This document shows positions 1-10,477 of a stretch of DNA of 64,000 bases, piece after piece. The stretch comes from JBPOHE01 sp052035915. Lineage in GTDB: Bacteria > Pseudomonadota > Gammaproteobacteria > Chromatiales > Chromatiaceae. The position numbers were made by a program, and so were the translations under genes. Location: contig JBPOHE010000059.1 in NCBI GenBank assembly GCA_052035915.1, positions 21,992 through 85,991 on the forward strand, written 5' to 3'. The stretch's first letter is position 1. Each line of letters starts with the position of its first letter. Below the pieces are notes generated by a model. The model was given only the letters and a program-made list of their open reading frames with translations. It was not told the DNA's origin and made no database searches.

Positions 1-114
1 GTGTCCAGCACGCTGGAGGGCTTGACCTCGTTTCCGGATGCCTTCCGCATGCTGGGCGTGCGCAAGACGGCCACCTTCTACGAAGCGGCACGCGAGCTGG
101 GGGTGATGCTGTGA
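1..114 (+). CDS. C-terminal end of an ImmA/IrrE-like (XRE/peptidase) protein, partial
   Basis: Only the last 37 residues are in the window; the gene starts upstream, and the GTG at base 1 need not be its start. The tail (LEGLTSFPDAFRMLGVRKTA, then a short helix) resembles the C-terminus of ImmA/IrrE-family metallo-endopeptidase or XRE proteins that are usually encoded just before DUF4411 PIN proteins. The stop TGA overlaps the GTG start of the next gene, so the two are translationally coupled. Identification rests on context and a short tail, so it is only moderately sure. Confidence 0.55.
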   Translation: MSSTLEGLTSFPDAFRMLGVRKTATFYEAARELGVML

Positions 115-605
115 GTTATGTGTTGGATGCCAACGTCTTCATGTCGGCGAAGAACCTGCACTACGGTCTGGATTTTTGCCCGGCATTCTGGGAATGGCTG
201 GCGCACAAGGGACATACCGGCGCGGTGTTCAGTATCGACAAAGTGGCTGATGAAATCGAGGCCGGCCAGGACGAGTTGACGGACTGGGCCAGAGACCACA
301 GCCAAACACTCTTTCGGCGCACGCCGCCCGCATTGGCGCCACAGTTCACCCAGGTCAGCACATGGGCCACCGGACAGCAATACACACCGGCCGCCATCAA
401 CACCTTCCTGCAGGCCGCCGACTTCTACCTCCTCGCACATGCGTTAGCCGGCAACCATGTAGTGGTGACCCACGAGACTCCAGCGAACTCGCCGGGACGC
501 ATCAAGATACCCAATGCCTGCGTCGGCCTGGGTGTACGGTTCATGACGCCCTACCAGATGCTGCGCATCGAACAAGCACGGTTTGTGCTGGGGGCGCACG
601 CATGA
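111..605 (+). CDS. DUF4411 family PIN-domain protein
   Basis: This 164-residue protein begins with the PIN-type strand LDANVF, with Asp6 as the first metal ligand. Further acidic residues at Glu48/Glu50, Asp104 and Glu122 (in THE) fit the PIN nuclease metal site. The whole-length pattern matches DUF4411, a PIN-like family usually paired with an ImmA/IrrE/XRE protein as a toxin-antitoxin-like module. The GTG start overlaps the previous stop by four bases, and its own stop overlaps the methyltransferase ATG (ATGA), so the gene links the module to the restriction genes downstream. RNase or toxin activity is inferred from the fold. Confidence 0.8.
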   Translation: MSYVLDANVFMSAKNLHYGLDFCPAFWEWLAHKGHTGAVFSIDKVADEIEAGQDELTDWARDHSQTLFRRTPPALAPQFTQVSTWATGQQYTPAAINTFLQAADFYLLAHALAGNHVVVTHETPANSPGRIKIPNACVGLGVRFMTPYQMLRIEQARFVLGAHA

Positions 606-2174
606 ACGCCCAAGCGTCCTTCACGCTCCGTGGCCGCAATCCGGATGTGCTGACCTGCATTGCCAACCTTTCCAACGACGAGGTGTTCACGCCGCCCGAG
701 TTTGCCAATCGGATGCTGGATACCCTCGCTGAAGCCTGGGCGGCCAGCCACAACGGTGCGGACATCTGGGCTGACAAGACGGTGAAGTTCCTAGACCCGT
801 GCACGAAATCGGGCGTTTTTTTGCGGGAAATCACCAGCCGTCTGACCAAGGGGCTTGCAGCCGAAATACCGAATCTTGAAAAGCGCGTGGATCACATCCT
901 GACCAAGCAGGTTTTCGGTATCGGCATCACCCATCTCACCAGCCTTCTGGCGCGGCGCAGCGTGTATTGCTCGAAGCACGCCAATGGGGAGCACTCCATT
1001 GCTAAATCCTTTGCCCACGATGCCGGAAACATTTGGTTTGAACGGCTAGAACACATCTGGGCGGATACAAAGTGCGTGTATTGCGGTGCACCGCGGACGA
1101 TCTTTGACCGCGAAGAGGGCCTAGAGACCCATGCCTATGCGTTTATCCACACCGACGACATTAAGGCTCGGGTTGCCGAGTTGTTTGGAGGCGATATGCA
1201 GTTTGACGTAGTGATTGGTAACCCTCCGTATCAGATGACGGGCGGAGGCGGTGGCAGCAACGATTCATCGATCTACCACCTATTTGTGGAGCAGGCGATG
1301 CGGCTCGAGCCACGTTTCCTAAGCATGGTTATTCCTTCGCGCTGGATGGCCGGCGGGCGAGGTATGGACGAGTTCCGCAAAACCATGCTCACGGACCAGC
1401 GCATCAGCCACCTCGTTGACTACACAAGGATGTCAACGGCGTTTCCGGGAGTCGATTTCGAGGGGGGCGTCGGTTATTTTCTCTGGAACCGGGAATACAA
1501 GGGCGACGCCGAATACACCTTGTTCCAAGGTGAGGAACGCCACCCGACAATCACCAGAGACCTTGGTGCCCACGACATTTTCATTCGAGACCATCGAGCA
1601 CTTGGGATTCTCGAAAAGGTTCAGGCCTTCCGTGAGCCGACTATGAATACAGTGATCAGCGCGGATACCCCGTTCGGCCTTGCAACGAATTTCTCCGATT
1701 ACAAAGACAAACCGTTTCGCGGTTCCGTCGCACTCTATCTAACGGATAGGGGGCGACGCACAGTAGCTCACACTGCCCGTGCTGGTATCAGGAAGAACGA
1801 GCACTTGATTGACACATGGAAGGTGCTACTTCCAGAGGCGTATGGTGAGCGAGGGGCTATCCCCGCGCTGGTTCTCGGGCCTTCAATCGTGGTTCCTCCC
1901 GCTTCTGTCTGTACACAGACTTATCTGGTCGCAGGGCCACTTGCGAGCGAGGAACAGGCACATAGTCTCCAAAGCTATACCCAAACCCGCTTCTTCCGTT
2001 TCCTTGTCTCACTTCGCAAGATTACGCAACACGCGCTTAGGTCAACATATTCATGGGTTCCACTGCAAACCTGGGATTGCGATTGGACCGATGAGATGCT
2101 CTACAAAAAGTACGGCATCACAAAGGACGAGAGTGCATTCATTAACAGCATGATTCGTCCGATGGGCGAGGGTG

Positions 2175-2182
<8 letters not shown>
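602..2182 (+). CDS. Eco57I-type N6-adenine DNA methyltransferase
   Basis: A 526-residue protein with gamma-class amino-methyltransferase motifs: NDEVFTPP at residues 25-32 (motif X region), LDPCTKSGVFL at 64-74 (S-adenosylmethionine-binding motif I) and the catalytic NPPY at 207-210. NPPY predicts N6-adenine methylation. The C-terminal half has no catalytic motif and probably carries target recognition, as in Eco57I-like enzymes; no separate specificity subunit is nearby. A CVYC pair at 158-161 may bind metal. The ATG at 602 overlaps the PIN gene stop, although the frame stays open upstream to 362. The end overlaps the nuclease-helicase gene by eight bases, so the two probably form one modification and restriction system. 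Confidence 0.85.
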
Positions 2183-4712
<2,530 letters not shown>

Positions 4713-4714
4713 AG

Positions 4715-5028
4715 ATACCTCTGACTATTCATCCCAATCCCGGCATGGTGCTGATCTGTGACTTCAATACCGGATTCAAGGCCTCTAATAAGATGATCAA
4801 GCGGCGGCCGTTGGTGGTGATCTCGCCCCGGCCTCGCCGCTCGACCAGCTTTGCACCATCGTGCCGTTGAGCACCACCGCCCCAAATCCTGTGGAGCCGT
4901 GCCACCATCGCATGGACCCGCGTTCTTTGCCGGGGAAGCTGGCGCGGAAGGAGACCTGAGCGAAGTGCGATATGCTGGCTGCTGCTGCCAAAAAGAGGCA
5001 TTCAATAAGGGATTGTAAGTGCCCATAA
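4715..5028 (+). pseudogene. PemK/MazF-family toxin gene, broken
   Basis: Forward translation gives IPLTIHPNPGMVLICDFNTG then KRRPLVVISPR in one frame, which ends at TGA 4868. The family pattern continues two frames over from about 4849: LCTIVPLSTTAPNPVEP, HHRMDPRSLPGKLARKET, then an in-frame TGA at 4957 where relatives have Trp (ETWAKCDML), then AKCDMLAA. So the gene carries at least one frameshift and one nonsense mutation. It lies three bases after the restriction operon. PemK/MazF proteins are mRNA interferases; this copy should be dead. No matching antitoxin gene is visible beside it. Confidence 0.65.
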
Positions 5029-5077
5029 GATAATTCTATCGATATGGCCCTCGAAAAATTAGGATCGACTTACCATA

Positions 5078-5512
5078 ATGGTAAATAAGACAATCGTCAG
5101 CCGCTTTACCGGCGATCTCCCATTGAACGATGGGGCGTGTCGCCAGATTGCGGGTGGTCCGCTCTATCCCGCCGGTGAGGTGCTGGCGTTGCTAGCCAGG
5201 GAGCGGGAACAGGCCATCGCGTTGTGGACACGAAAGTGCAAGTCGGATGTCCAGAAATATGGGCTCAACCTGGACGATCTGTATGGTTTGCTGGATGAGG
5301 CGTTGCGCAATGGGAGCTACAGGGGTTCGGAGTGGTGCGTGCAGAGGCCGAACGGCCCCTGGGCCGCTTGCGATGTCTACCGCTTGTTTCGCAATGAGTG
5401 GATCGAAAACGCCCACAAGTTTATGAAGATGGAGTACTACCTCAAATTTGCGATGGCCCGCTCCGGGCAATTGCTGTTGTTGGTGTCCTGCCATCTCTCG
5501 GAAGATAGGTGA
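5078..5512 (+). CDS. MqsR-like type II toxin
   Basis: A 144-residue protein whose second half matches the MqsR pattern (RelE-like mRNA interferase fold): YGLNLDDLYGLLDEAL, then GPWAACDVYRL, KMEYYLKFAM and LLLLVSCHLS, comparable to the GLDF..DVYRP..VYLKI..LIVSFK series of E. coli MqsR. It is longer than MqsR (98 residues) because of an N-terminal extension of about 55 residues. It is followed after five bases by an MqsA-like antitoxin and then a SecB-like chaperone. Toxin-first order is typical of mqsRA. The mRNA cleavage role is inferred from the family. Confidence 0.72.
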   Translation: MVNKTIVSRFTGDLPLNDGACRQIAGGPLYPAGEVLALLAREREQAIALWTRKCKSDVQKYGLNLDDLYGLLDEALRNGSYRGSEWCVQRPNGPWAACDVYRLFRNEWIENAHKFMKMEYYLKFAMARSGQLLLLVSCHLSEDR

Positions 5513-5517
5513 TTGCA

Positions 5518-6087
5518 ATGGCGAAGAATGATGATCTCTGCCGCATCTGCGGTGAAGGGCATCTCACCGTACAGGTTGAGAGAAATCCCGTTGAGTACAA
5601 CGGCGTCAGCGAGGAATTGGACTCGTTTTACTCGGTCTGTGATGCCTGTGGCAGCGAACAGGCGGATGCCGCCCAGACCCGCGCCAACAAGCGCCTGATG
5701 GTCGCCTTCAAAAAGCGGGTGGACGGCCTGCTGACTGGCACCGAGGTGCGGGCACTTCGGGAAAAATTAGGACTGAGCCAGGCTGAAGCTGCAAAGATCT
5801 TTGGTGGTGGCCCGGTGGCCTTCTCCAAGTATGAAAGCGATGATGTGGCCCAGTCCGAAGCCATGGACAAGCTGTTGCGATTGGCGGCTGAATTGCCTCC
5901 TGCTTTCGATCTGTTGTGCCGCAGGGCTGGTCTTGAGCGTGTTCCCGCTGGTGGGCAATGGCGACAGGCGGAAAGCTGGCAGGCAGAGCCACGCTACCCG
6001 GCAGAGGCCAGACGACCCAGATTACGTGAGGTTTCCAGTTCTAAGTCGAGTGCTGACCAGCAGGCGAGATACAGGGACGTAGCATGA
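5518..6087 (+). CDS. MqsA-like antitoxin with C-terminal chaperone-addiction tail
   Basis: This 189-residue protein has an N-terminal zinc module (CRIC at residues 8-11 and CDAC at 41-44), then an HTH_XRE-type DNA-binding domain at about 74-125 (LREKLGLSQAEAAKIFGGGP). This is the MqsA/YgiT architecture, in which the zinc domain holds the toxin and the HTH represses the operon. Unlike E. coli MqsA (131 residues), it has a tail at about 135-189 rich in Arg, Gln, Trp and Ser. Antitoxins of toxin-antitoxin-chaperone systems carry such a tail for SecB binding. ATG 5518 is chosen over GTG 5509, which would overlap the toxin stop. The end overlaps the chaperone gene by four bases (ATGA). Confidence 0.8.
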   Translation: MAKNDDLCRICGEGHLTVQVERNPVEYNGVSEELDSFYSVCDACGSEQADAAQTRANKRLMVAFKKRVDGLLTGTEVRALREKLGLSQAEAAKIFGGGPVAFSKYESDDVAQSEAMDKLLRLAAELPPAFDLLCRRAGLERVPAGGQWRQAESWQAEPRYPAEARRPRLREVSSSKSSADQQARYRDVA

Positions 6088-6602
6088 TCAGCGCCGGTTT
6101 ACAGAAGGCCATAGACAGCCTGAACATACAGGATGTTTATGTTCGTGATCAGGTTGCCAGTTGCATTGGGGATTTCGACCCCAAGTATTCGGCGGAGATT
6201 GAGCGACTGACCATTCAGCAAATGCACTTGGTTAAACAGGCCAGTGTGGTTGCACTGGATGACGAAAGCCAGTTGTTGAGGGTGTTTATTCGGCTGGGCG
6301 CGCGCTGGGTCGATCCAGAAGAAAAAAAAGAAGAACTAGCCGTTAGGGCAGTGATAGAAGCGGAGTTCATTGCCGAATATCAGATGACCGCTACGCTGGA
6401 ACAGGCTTGTATCGATGAATTCTCCCTCAAGAATGCCAGTTATCATATCTGGCCCTATTGGCGAGAGTTGTTGAGTAACCAGTGTGCTCGGATGCACCTG
6501 CCGAGGTTGACTCTGCCTGCCGTTCAGTTGGCGCATAATCGGCACCAAAATGCAGGGGCGTTAGAGTCTCCAGAAGATCATTCAACGGATACTGCCACAT
6601 AA
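6084..6602 (+). CDS. SecB-like chaperone of a toxin-antitoxin-chaperone system
   Basis: A 172-residue SecB-fold protein. The C-terminal part YHIWPYWRELLSNQCARMHL followed by PRLTLPAVQLAHNR matches SecB, where a Pro-containing segment follows the long first helix. It is translationally coupled to the MqsA-like antitoxin by ATGA. In known systems of this kind the chaperone binds the antitoxin tail, protects it from proteolysis and helps it fold, so loss of chaperone frees the toxin. General SecB export function is less likely given the location and the divergent sequence. The last 20 or so residues are polar and probably disordered. Confidence 0.72.
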   Translation: MISAGLQKAIDSLNIQDVYVRDQVASCIGDFDPKYSAEIERLTIQQMHLVKQASVVALDDESQLLRVFIRLGARWVDPEEKKEELAVRAVIEAEFIAEYQMTATLEQACIDEFSLKNASYHIWPYWRELLSNQCARMHLPRLTLPAVQLAHNRHQNAGALESPEDHSTDTAT

Positions 6603-6943
6603 GGTTCCCGATAAATCGGGCTTGTAAGACTACCTCCGGGTAGCAGACTCCAATCGGTGATGACGCCTTATTGAAGCGGGTGGGACTGGGGCCTCTGATC
6701 CAAGGCTTTGCATCGCAAGGTGCAGGGCCTATTGTCTATCTGGAGACCGGATTCACTCGAACCGCCCGTCACGCCGCTTGCAATCGAACGGCGCAAGCGC
6801 CGCGCGGGGCTACGCCGTGCCAGGATTCGGGGCCGCCAGACTCAGACTGCCTGGAGGCCCCAACGTAGTAACTCGCTGGTGTCGAACCCGCCCAGATCGT
6901 CGCCGGCCAACCAGCTCGCCGCTTCGTCCTACACGAGGTTACG
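6603..6943 (+). other. Gap without recognisable gene
   Basis: About 340 bases between the chaperone gene and a small zinc-ribbon gene. Short open frames occur but none has family resemblance. I see no tRNA, terminator with a U-run, or repeat of the families found elsewhere in the window. It may be decayed mobile DNA at the edge of the defence island. Confidence 0.4.
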
Positions 6944-7201
6944 ATGACCAGTTTTGCGCCTGATCAGGTAGTGCGGTGCCCCGTTTGCCGCGGTTTGGTA
7001 AAGCGCCAGCACTTCGCCAGCATCAACCTTTCCCCGCATCTTTTTCCTGATGGGTTCAAGGCCATTGCCAAGGGGGAAGTCACCTGTCCAATCTGTAGGG
7101 CTGAGATTGACGCATCTCCTCTTGTCGCTTTGGCTAAGTTGGATGCTCCTTGGAAGACGGGGGTATGGGCGGGCATTCCGTATCTAAATCCTCGCTGCTA
7201 G
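6944..7201 (+). CDS. Small zinc-ribbon-like hypothetical protein
   Basis: An 85-residue protein with two Cys pairs, CPVC at residues 12-15 and CPIC about 48-51, spaced like a four-Cys zinc ribbon. A GAGG motif six bases before the ATG supports the start. No helix-turn-helix or catalytic motif is visible, and I cannot assign a family. It lies between the toxin-antitoxin-chaperone operon and a probable integrase scar, so it may be island cargo. Confidence 0.5.
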   Translation: MTSFAPDQVVRCPVCRGLVKRQHFASINLSPHLFPDGFKAIAKGEVTCPICRAEIDASPLVALAKLDAPWKTGVWAGIPYLNPRC

Positions 7202-7385
7202 GACGCCTTTTGGGCAAAGCGACCGATCACCACGTTGCCCTGCTGCTCGGGGTCTAGGAGCAAAGATAGGCGTTCGCCTAGCAGTCTCCATGCCCCCCGC
7301 TGTTCTGCCTTCAGCTCGTGGCGCTGGTAGATGCGTTTCAGCTTGTTTTGCTCCACATGGTTGAGGCATCTATAGGTCGATTTAT
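7198..7385 (-). pseudogene. Probable C-terminal remnant of a tyrosine integrase
   Basis: Reverse-strand translation gives CLNHVEQNKLKRIYQRHELK followed by AEQRGAWRLLGERLSLLL and a short basic tail. This resembles the C-terminal end of P4/DUF4102-type integrases, where CLNH precedes a YQRH-type active-site Tyr segment and an AW..LGERL helix. Nothing upstream of about 7385 continues the protein; repeats follow. It fits a scar of the integrase that may have brought in the island at 1-7200. The match is from memory of the family pattern only. Confidence 0.5.
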
Positions 7386-7408
7386 CAAAATGATTACCAA
7401 TTATTTCG

Positions 7409-7490
7409 TTCGGCCTGAGCTTGTCGAAGGCGAGTAGCGGCGGGGTGCTCTCGCGGTTCGACAAGCTCACCGCGACAAGCTCACCGCGAA
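7409..7490. repeat. REP-like inverted repeat (GAGCTTGTCGAA/TTCGACAAGCTC)
   Basis: GAGCTTGTCGAA near 7417 pairs with TTCGACAAGCTC near 7457, followed by a short direct repeat of GACAAGCTCACCGCG. This type of motif is a common dispersed extragenic palindrome in proteobacteria. It sits between the integrase remnant and the first GTTCTC/GAGAAC repeat. Confidence 0.5.
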
Positions 7491-7500
7491 AGGTAACCGG

Positions 7501-7722
7501 TTTGGCGGAACGATCTACCAGGCTTGTGTAGCCGATTTATTGTTCTCAATTCGAGAACAATACCGCTTCCATGGAGATATTGTTCTCGAAAAAAGAACGA
7601 AAAATGGCCGTTTTTCGTCGATGCCCGGAAGGTTGACTGAGGATGGTTTCCTCTTGGAGCCTTCTCACAGCAGCGAATTCGGGGCTGGTTTCCGATCATT
7701 CGGAAATAAAGAATCTCTTCGG
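7501..7722 (+). repeat. GTTCTC/GAGAAC double-hairpin repeat, copy 1 with extended flank
   Basis: The core (about 7501-7630) has ATTGTTCTC-loop-GAGAACAAT, a 14-base centre with CCATGG, then ATATTGTTCTC-loop-GAACG, a run of A, ATGGCC, a TTTTTCGTCGATG tail and GCCCGGAA. The two hairpins have nearly the same arm, so the unit is almost palindromic. The right flank (7630-7722, with CCTCTTGGAGCCTTCTC and GGAAATAAAGAATCT) is shared with copy 3 near 17.2 kb in reverse orientation and more weakly with copy 7. Confidence 0.75.
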
Positions 7723-7754
7723 AAATGGTGTTGCTTCCACGGAGTTCGATCAGT

Positions 7755-9218
7755 CTAGCCGCGGTGATAGATATCGACGAAGCGGACGATATCGTCTTCA
7801 TCCAGGTAACTTCCCGATTGCACCTCGATAATTTCAAGAGGGATATGGCCGGGATTCTCTAATCGATGTTGTGCACCCAAGGGGATGTAAGTCGACTGAT
7901 TCTCGGTAAGCAAATAAACCTCTTCATCCCGAGTCACCCGGGCGGTTCCCCGCACCACTATCCAATGCTCGGCACGATGATGATGCATCTGCAATGATAA
8001 CGAGGCTCCAGGATTGACGGTAAGGCGTTTGACTTGATAACGCTCGCCGTGATCTATAGGCTCATAGGTTCCCCAGGGACGATGCATTTTCTGATGATAG
8101 CGGACCTCGCTACGCCGCGTCTGTTTAAGATATTGGGTGACGACACGCACCTCCTGAGAACGAGCCTTATCCATCACCAAGACCACGTCTGGTGTTTCAA
8201 CAATCACCAGATTCTCTACCCCAACCACCGCCAACATCCGACGGCGGGCTATCGCCAGGGTATTGCGGCTATCGAACAACAAGGTATCTCCCTCGGACAC
8301 ATTCCCCGAAGCATCCTGGGCGCTTACCTCCCATAACGCCGACCAGGCGCCGACATCGGACCATCCGGCCGCCAACGGCAATATCACCACATCGACCTTC
8401 TCATCGCGATGACCGGCGATTTTTTCCATTACGGCATAGTCAATGGAGTCGGGGGGGCAACGATGAAAAGCTTGGGTTTCCGGGCGGAAAAAATGGAGGT
8501 CCGTGGTCGCGGCGGCAAAGGCGTTTTTGCAAGCCGCGGCGATATCGGCGCGATATCTTTCAATGAGCTGTAACCAGATCGAGGCTCGCAGCATGAAAAT
8601 GCCGCTATTCCATAGATAGGCGCCGCTAGCCACATAAGTCTCGGCCGTGGCACGGTCGGGCTTCTCAACAAAGGCCGCGAGTAGGCCGGCTTCTTTAACC
8701 TTGGGGTGCGGATCACCGCATAGCAAGTAACCGTAACCGGTTTCCGCGGTATTGGGTCGGATGCCGAAGGTTACCACGGCTCCGTCTTCCGCCAAGCCAT
8801 GACCGAGGGCGACTACCCGGCGAAACTCGACCTCATCACGGATAAGATGATCGGCCGGCATCACCAAGAGTACCGGATCCTCATTGTCACGAGAGGCCCA
8901 AAGTGCGCCCAAAGTAAGCGCCGGAGCCGTGTTGCGACCTTCGGGTTCCAGGATAATGGCGCTAGGGTCGGTTTTCAGGGCGCGCATCTGTTCGGCCACG
9001 ATAAAACGGTGCTCATCGTTACACACCAAGATAGGGTCTATAAGGCCGATGCCGAGATGGGGATGTTCCTGCGTCAAGCCTTCAAGACGGCGAACCGTGG
9101 CCTGCAACAGGCTGAGTTCGCCTTGTAGAGGGAGAAACTGCTTGGGATAAGCCTCCCGAGAAAGAGGCCAAAGCCGGGTCCCAGAACCACCGGACAGAAT
9201 TACTGGCTGCAACAACAT
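7755..9218 (-). CDS. manC: Mannose-1-phosphate guanylyltransferase/mannose-6-phosphate isomerase
   Basis: A 487-residue bifunctional enzyme of the ManC/AlgA/XanB type that makes GDP-mannose for polysaccharide or glycan synthesis. The N-terminal nucleotidyltransferase shows VILSGGSGTRLWPLSR near residues 6-21 and YPKQF. The middle has the PADHLI and EKPDR motifs. The C-terminal cupin has HRPWGTYEPID and MHHHRAEHWIVVRG, with the metal-binding His cluster of the isomerase. ATG 9218 is chosen because GGAGG lies nine bases before it; an ATG three codons upstream sits on the ribosome site itself. No sugar operon surrounds it; the next genes encode a stator pair on the same strand. Confidence 0.93.
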   Translation of the reverse strand: MLLQPVILSGGSGTRLWPLSREAYPKQFLPLQGELSLLQATVRRLEGLTQEHPHLGIGLIDPILVCNDEHRFIVAEQMRALKTDPSAIILEPEGRNTAPALTLGALWASRDNEDPVLLVMPADHLIRDEVEFRRVVALGHGLAEDGAVVTFGIRPNTAETGYGYLLCGDPHPKVKEAGLLAAFVEKPDRATAETYVASGAYLWNSGIFMLRASIWLQLIERYRADIAAACKNAFAAATTDLHFFRPETQAFHRCPPDSIDYAVMEKIAGHRDEKVDVVILPLAAGWSDVGAWSALWEVSAQDASGNVSEGDTLLFDSRNTLAIARRRMLAVVGVENLVIVETPDVVLVMDKARSQEVRVVTQYLKQTRRSEVRYHQKMHRPWGTYEPIDHGERYQVKRLTVNPGASLSLQMHHHRAEHWIVVRGTARVTRDEEVYLLTENQSTYIPLGAQHRLENPGHIPLEIIEVQSGSYLDEDDIVRFVDIYHRG

Positions 9219-9505
9219 CCTCGACATCCTCCAAGGTTTATCAATGTTCGCTTTCAGGCTTGAGTGGAGCGCTCGGGTTTCGGGCTCCGCTGTGAACAAA
9301 AATAGTGGTGAGGTTTCTAGCCGATGAAGAAAACAGTTCCTTTAACAATCTTCAAGCTCAGGTGATTTCCGTCAAAAGAAATATCCGCCTGCTGGTCTGT
9401 TCGTCCGCCTTCGCATTCTGGTATTTCTTTTTCCGTCGATCGCCTAAAAGAGCGGGCTGAAGACCGGCATCCATTGAAAGTGTATAAACGACCAGCTGTA
9501 CCCTC

Positions 9506-10477
9506 TCAGGGACCCACCTTGACTCCCGGCTCCTGGATCAAGCCATCCTGGAAATAATAGTCGTATTTCTTATGCATTTCGGCGGTGAATTGCCAAGCTT
9601 CATTGAAGGAAAGGCCGCTGTTATCGGGAAACACCACTTTCACATAAAGTCCGTTGCCATGTTGCTTTTTGAGTTGGGCCAGACGCTCATCGACCTCGGC
9701 CCGGCTCACCAGCCGCGCTTCCGACTCCTCCTGGGTCTTGAGTTCGATGCGACCGCCCTTGGTGTAGCGCACCTCCACGACATAACGTCCCTGAGGACTG
9801 CGGGCCGGTCGGATCAGTTTGTCGTACTTGACCTTGAGATCGGCATAGTCGCGTTGGACCCCGAGAAGCCTTTGATCGCTGTCGCGGACGCGCGCCTGGG
9901 CCTCGGTCAGTAAGCGCTCCCGCTCGCCACTGGATCGACGCAGGCTCTCCAACTCCTGATTGGCGCTTTCGTAGCGCCCCTGGGCCCGGCTGATCTCCTG
10001 CCTGAGTCCTTCGAGGCTGTGCTGATTGCCGGCCAGGGCGTCCTGGAGCTGGCGTACCTGATCGTTCAAGCGGTGGCTCCGCTCGCTGAGTTGATCCCGT
10101 TCCCCCATGGCGGACGCCAGTTGCCTGGCCTGACTGGAAAGGTCGAGTTCCTGTTGCTGACGTTGTTGCTCGGAGCGCAACACTTGCGCCCGGAGTTTGG
10201 AGATTTCGGTCTCCGTACTCATCAACTGCAAGGCCAGGCTCTCCTTCTCCTCCCCGGTGACGCGGGCAAGTTCCTGAGCCGAGCGTTCCGCCTCCAAGGT
10301 GGAGCGCAACTGATTCATGAGGATGGTGTTCCGGATCACCAGCACCACCATCACCATGACGAAGATGATCACCACCGTGGTCATGATATCGGTGAAGGAG
10401 GGCCAAAAACTGTCCTCTCCCGGACCGGCATGGGTCGAGAGACGCAGGTCGATGAAACTGCTGCTGTCGCGGCTCAT
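9506..10477 (-). CDS. MotB/ExbD/ZorB-like single-span protein with long coiled coil
   Basis: A 323-residue protein with one N-terminal membrane helix preceded by the stator signature FWPSFTDIMTTVV (residues 24-36). Asp30 sits where MotB, ExbD and ZorB carry the proton-binding Asp. Residues of about 52-225 form a Gln/Arg/Glu-rich coiled coil. The C-terminal part (235-323: GRYVVEVRYTKGGRIELKT, NSGLSFNEAWQF) is not an OmpA peptidoglycan-binding domain and I cannot name it. The start overlaps the end of the MotA-like gene by four bases (ATGA), so the two are coupled. It is probably the plug/stalk partner of an ion-driven complex. Confidence 0.7.
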   Translation of the reverse strand: MSRDSSSFIDLRLSTHAGPGEDSFWPSFTDIMTTVVIIFVMVMVVLVIRNTILMNQLRSTLEAERSAQELARVTGEEKESLALQLMSTETEISKLRAQVLRSEQQRQQQELDLSSQARQLASAMGERDQLSERSHRLNDQVRQLQDALAGNQHSLEGLRQEISRAQGRYESANQELESLRRSSGERERLLTEAQARVRDSDQRLLGVQRDYADLKVKYDKLIRPARSPQGRYVVEVRYTKGGRIELKTQEESEARLVSRAEVDERLAQLKKQHGNGLYVKVVFPDNSGLSFNEAWQFTAEMHKKYDYYFQDGLIQEPGVKVGP

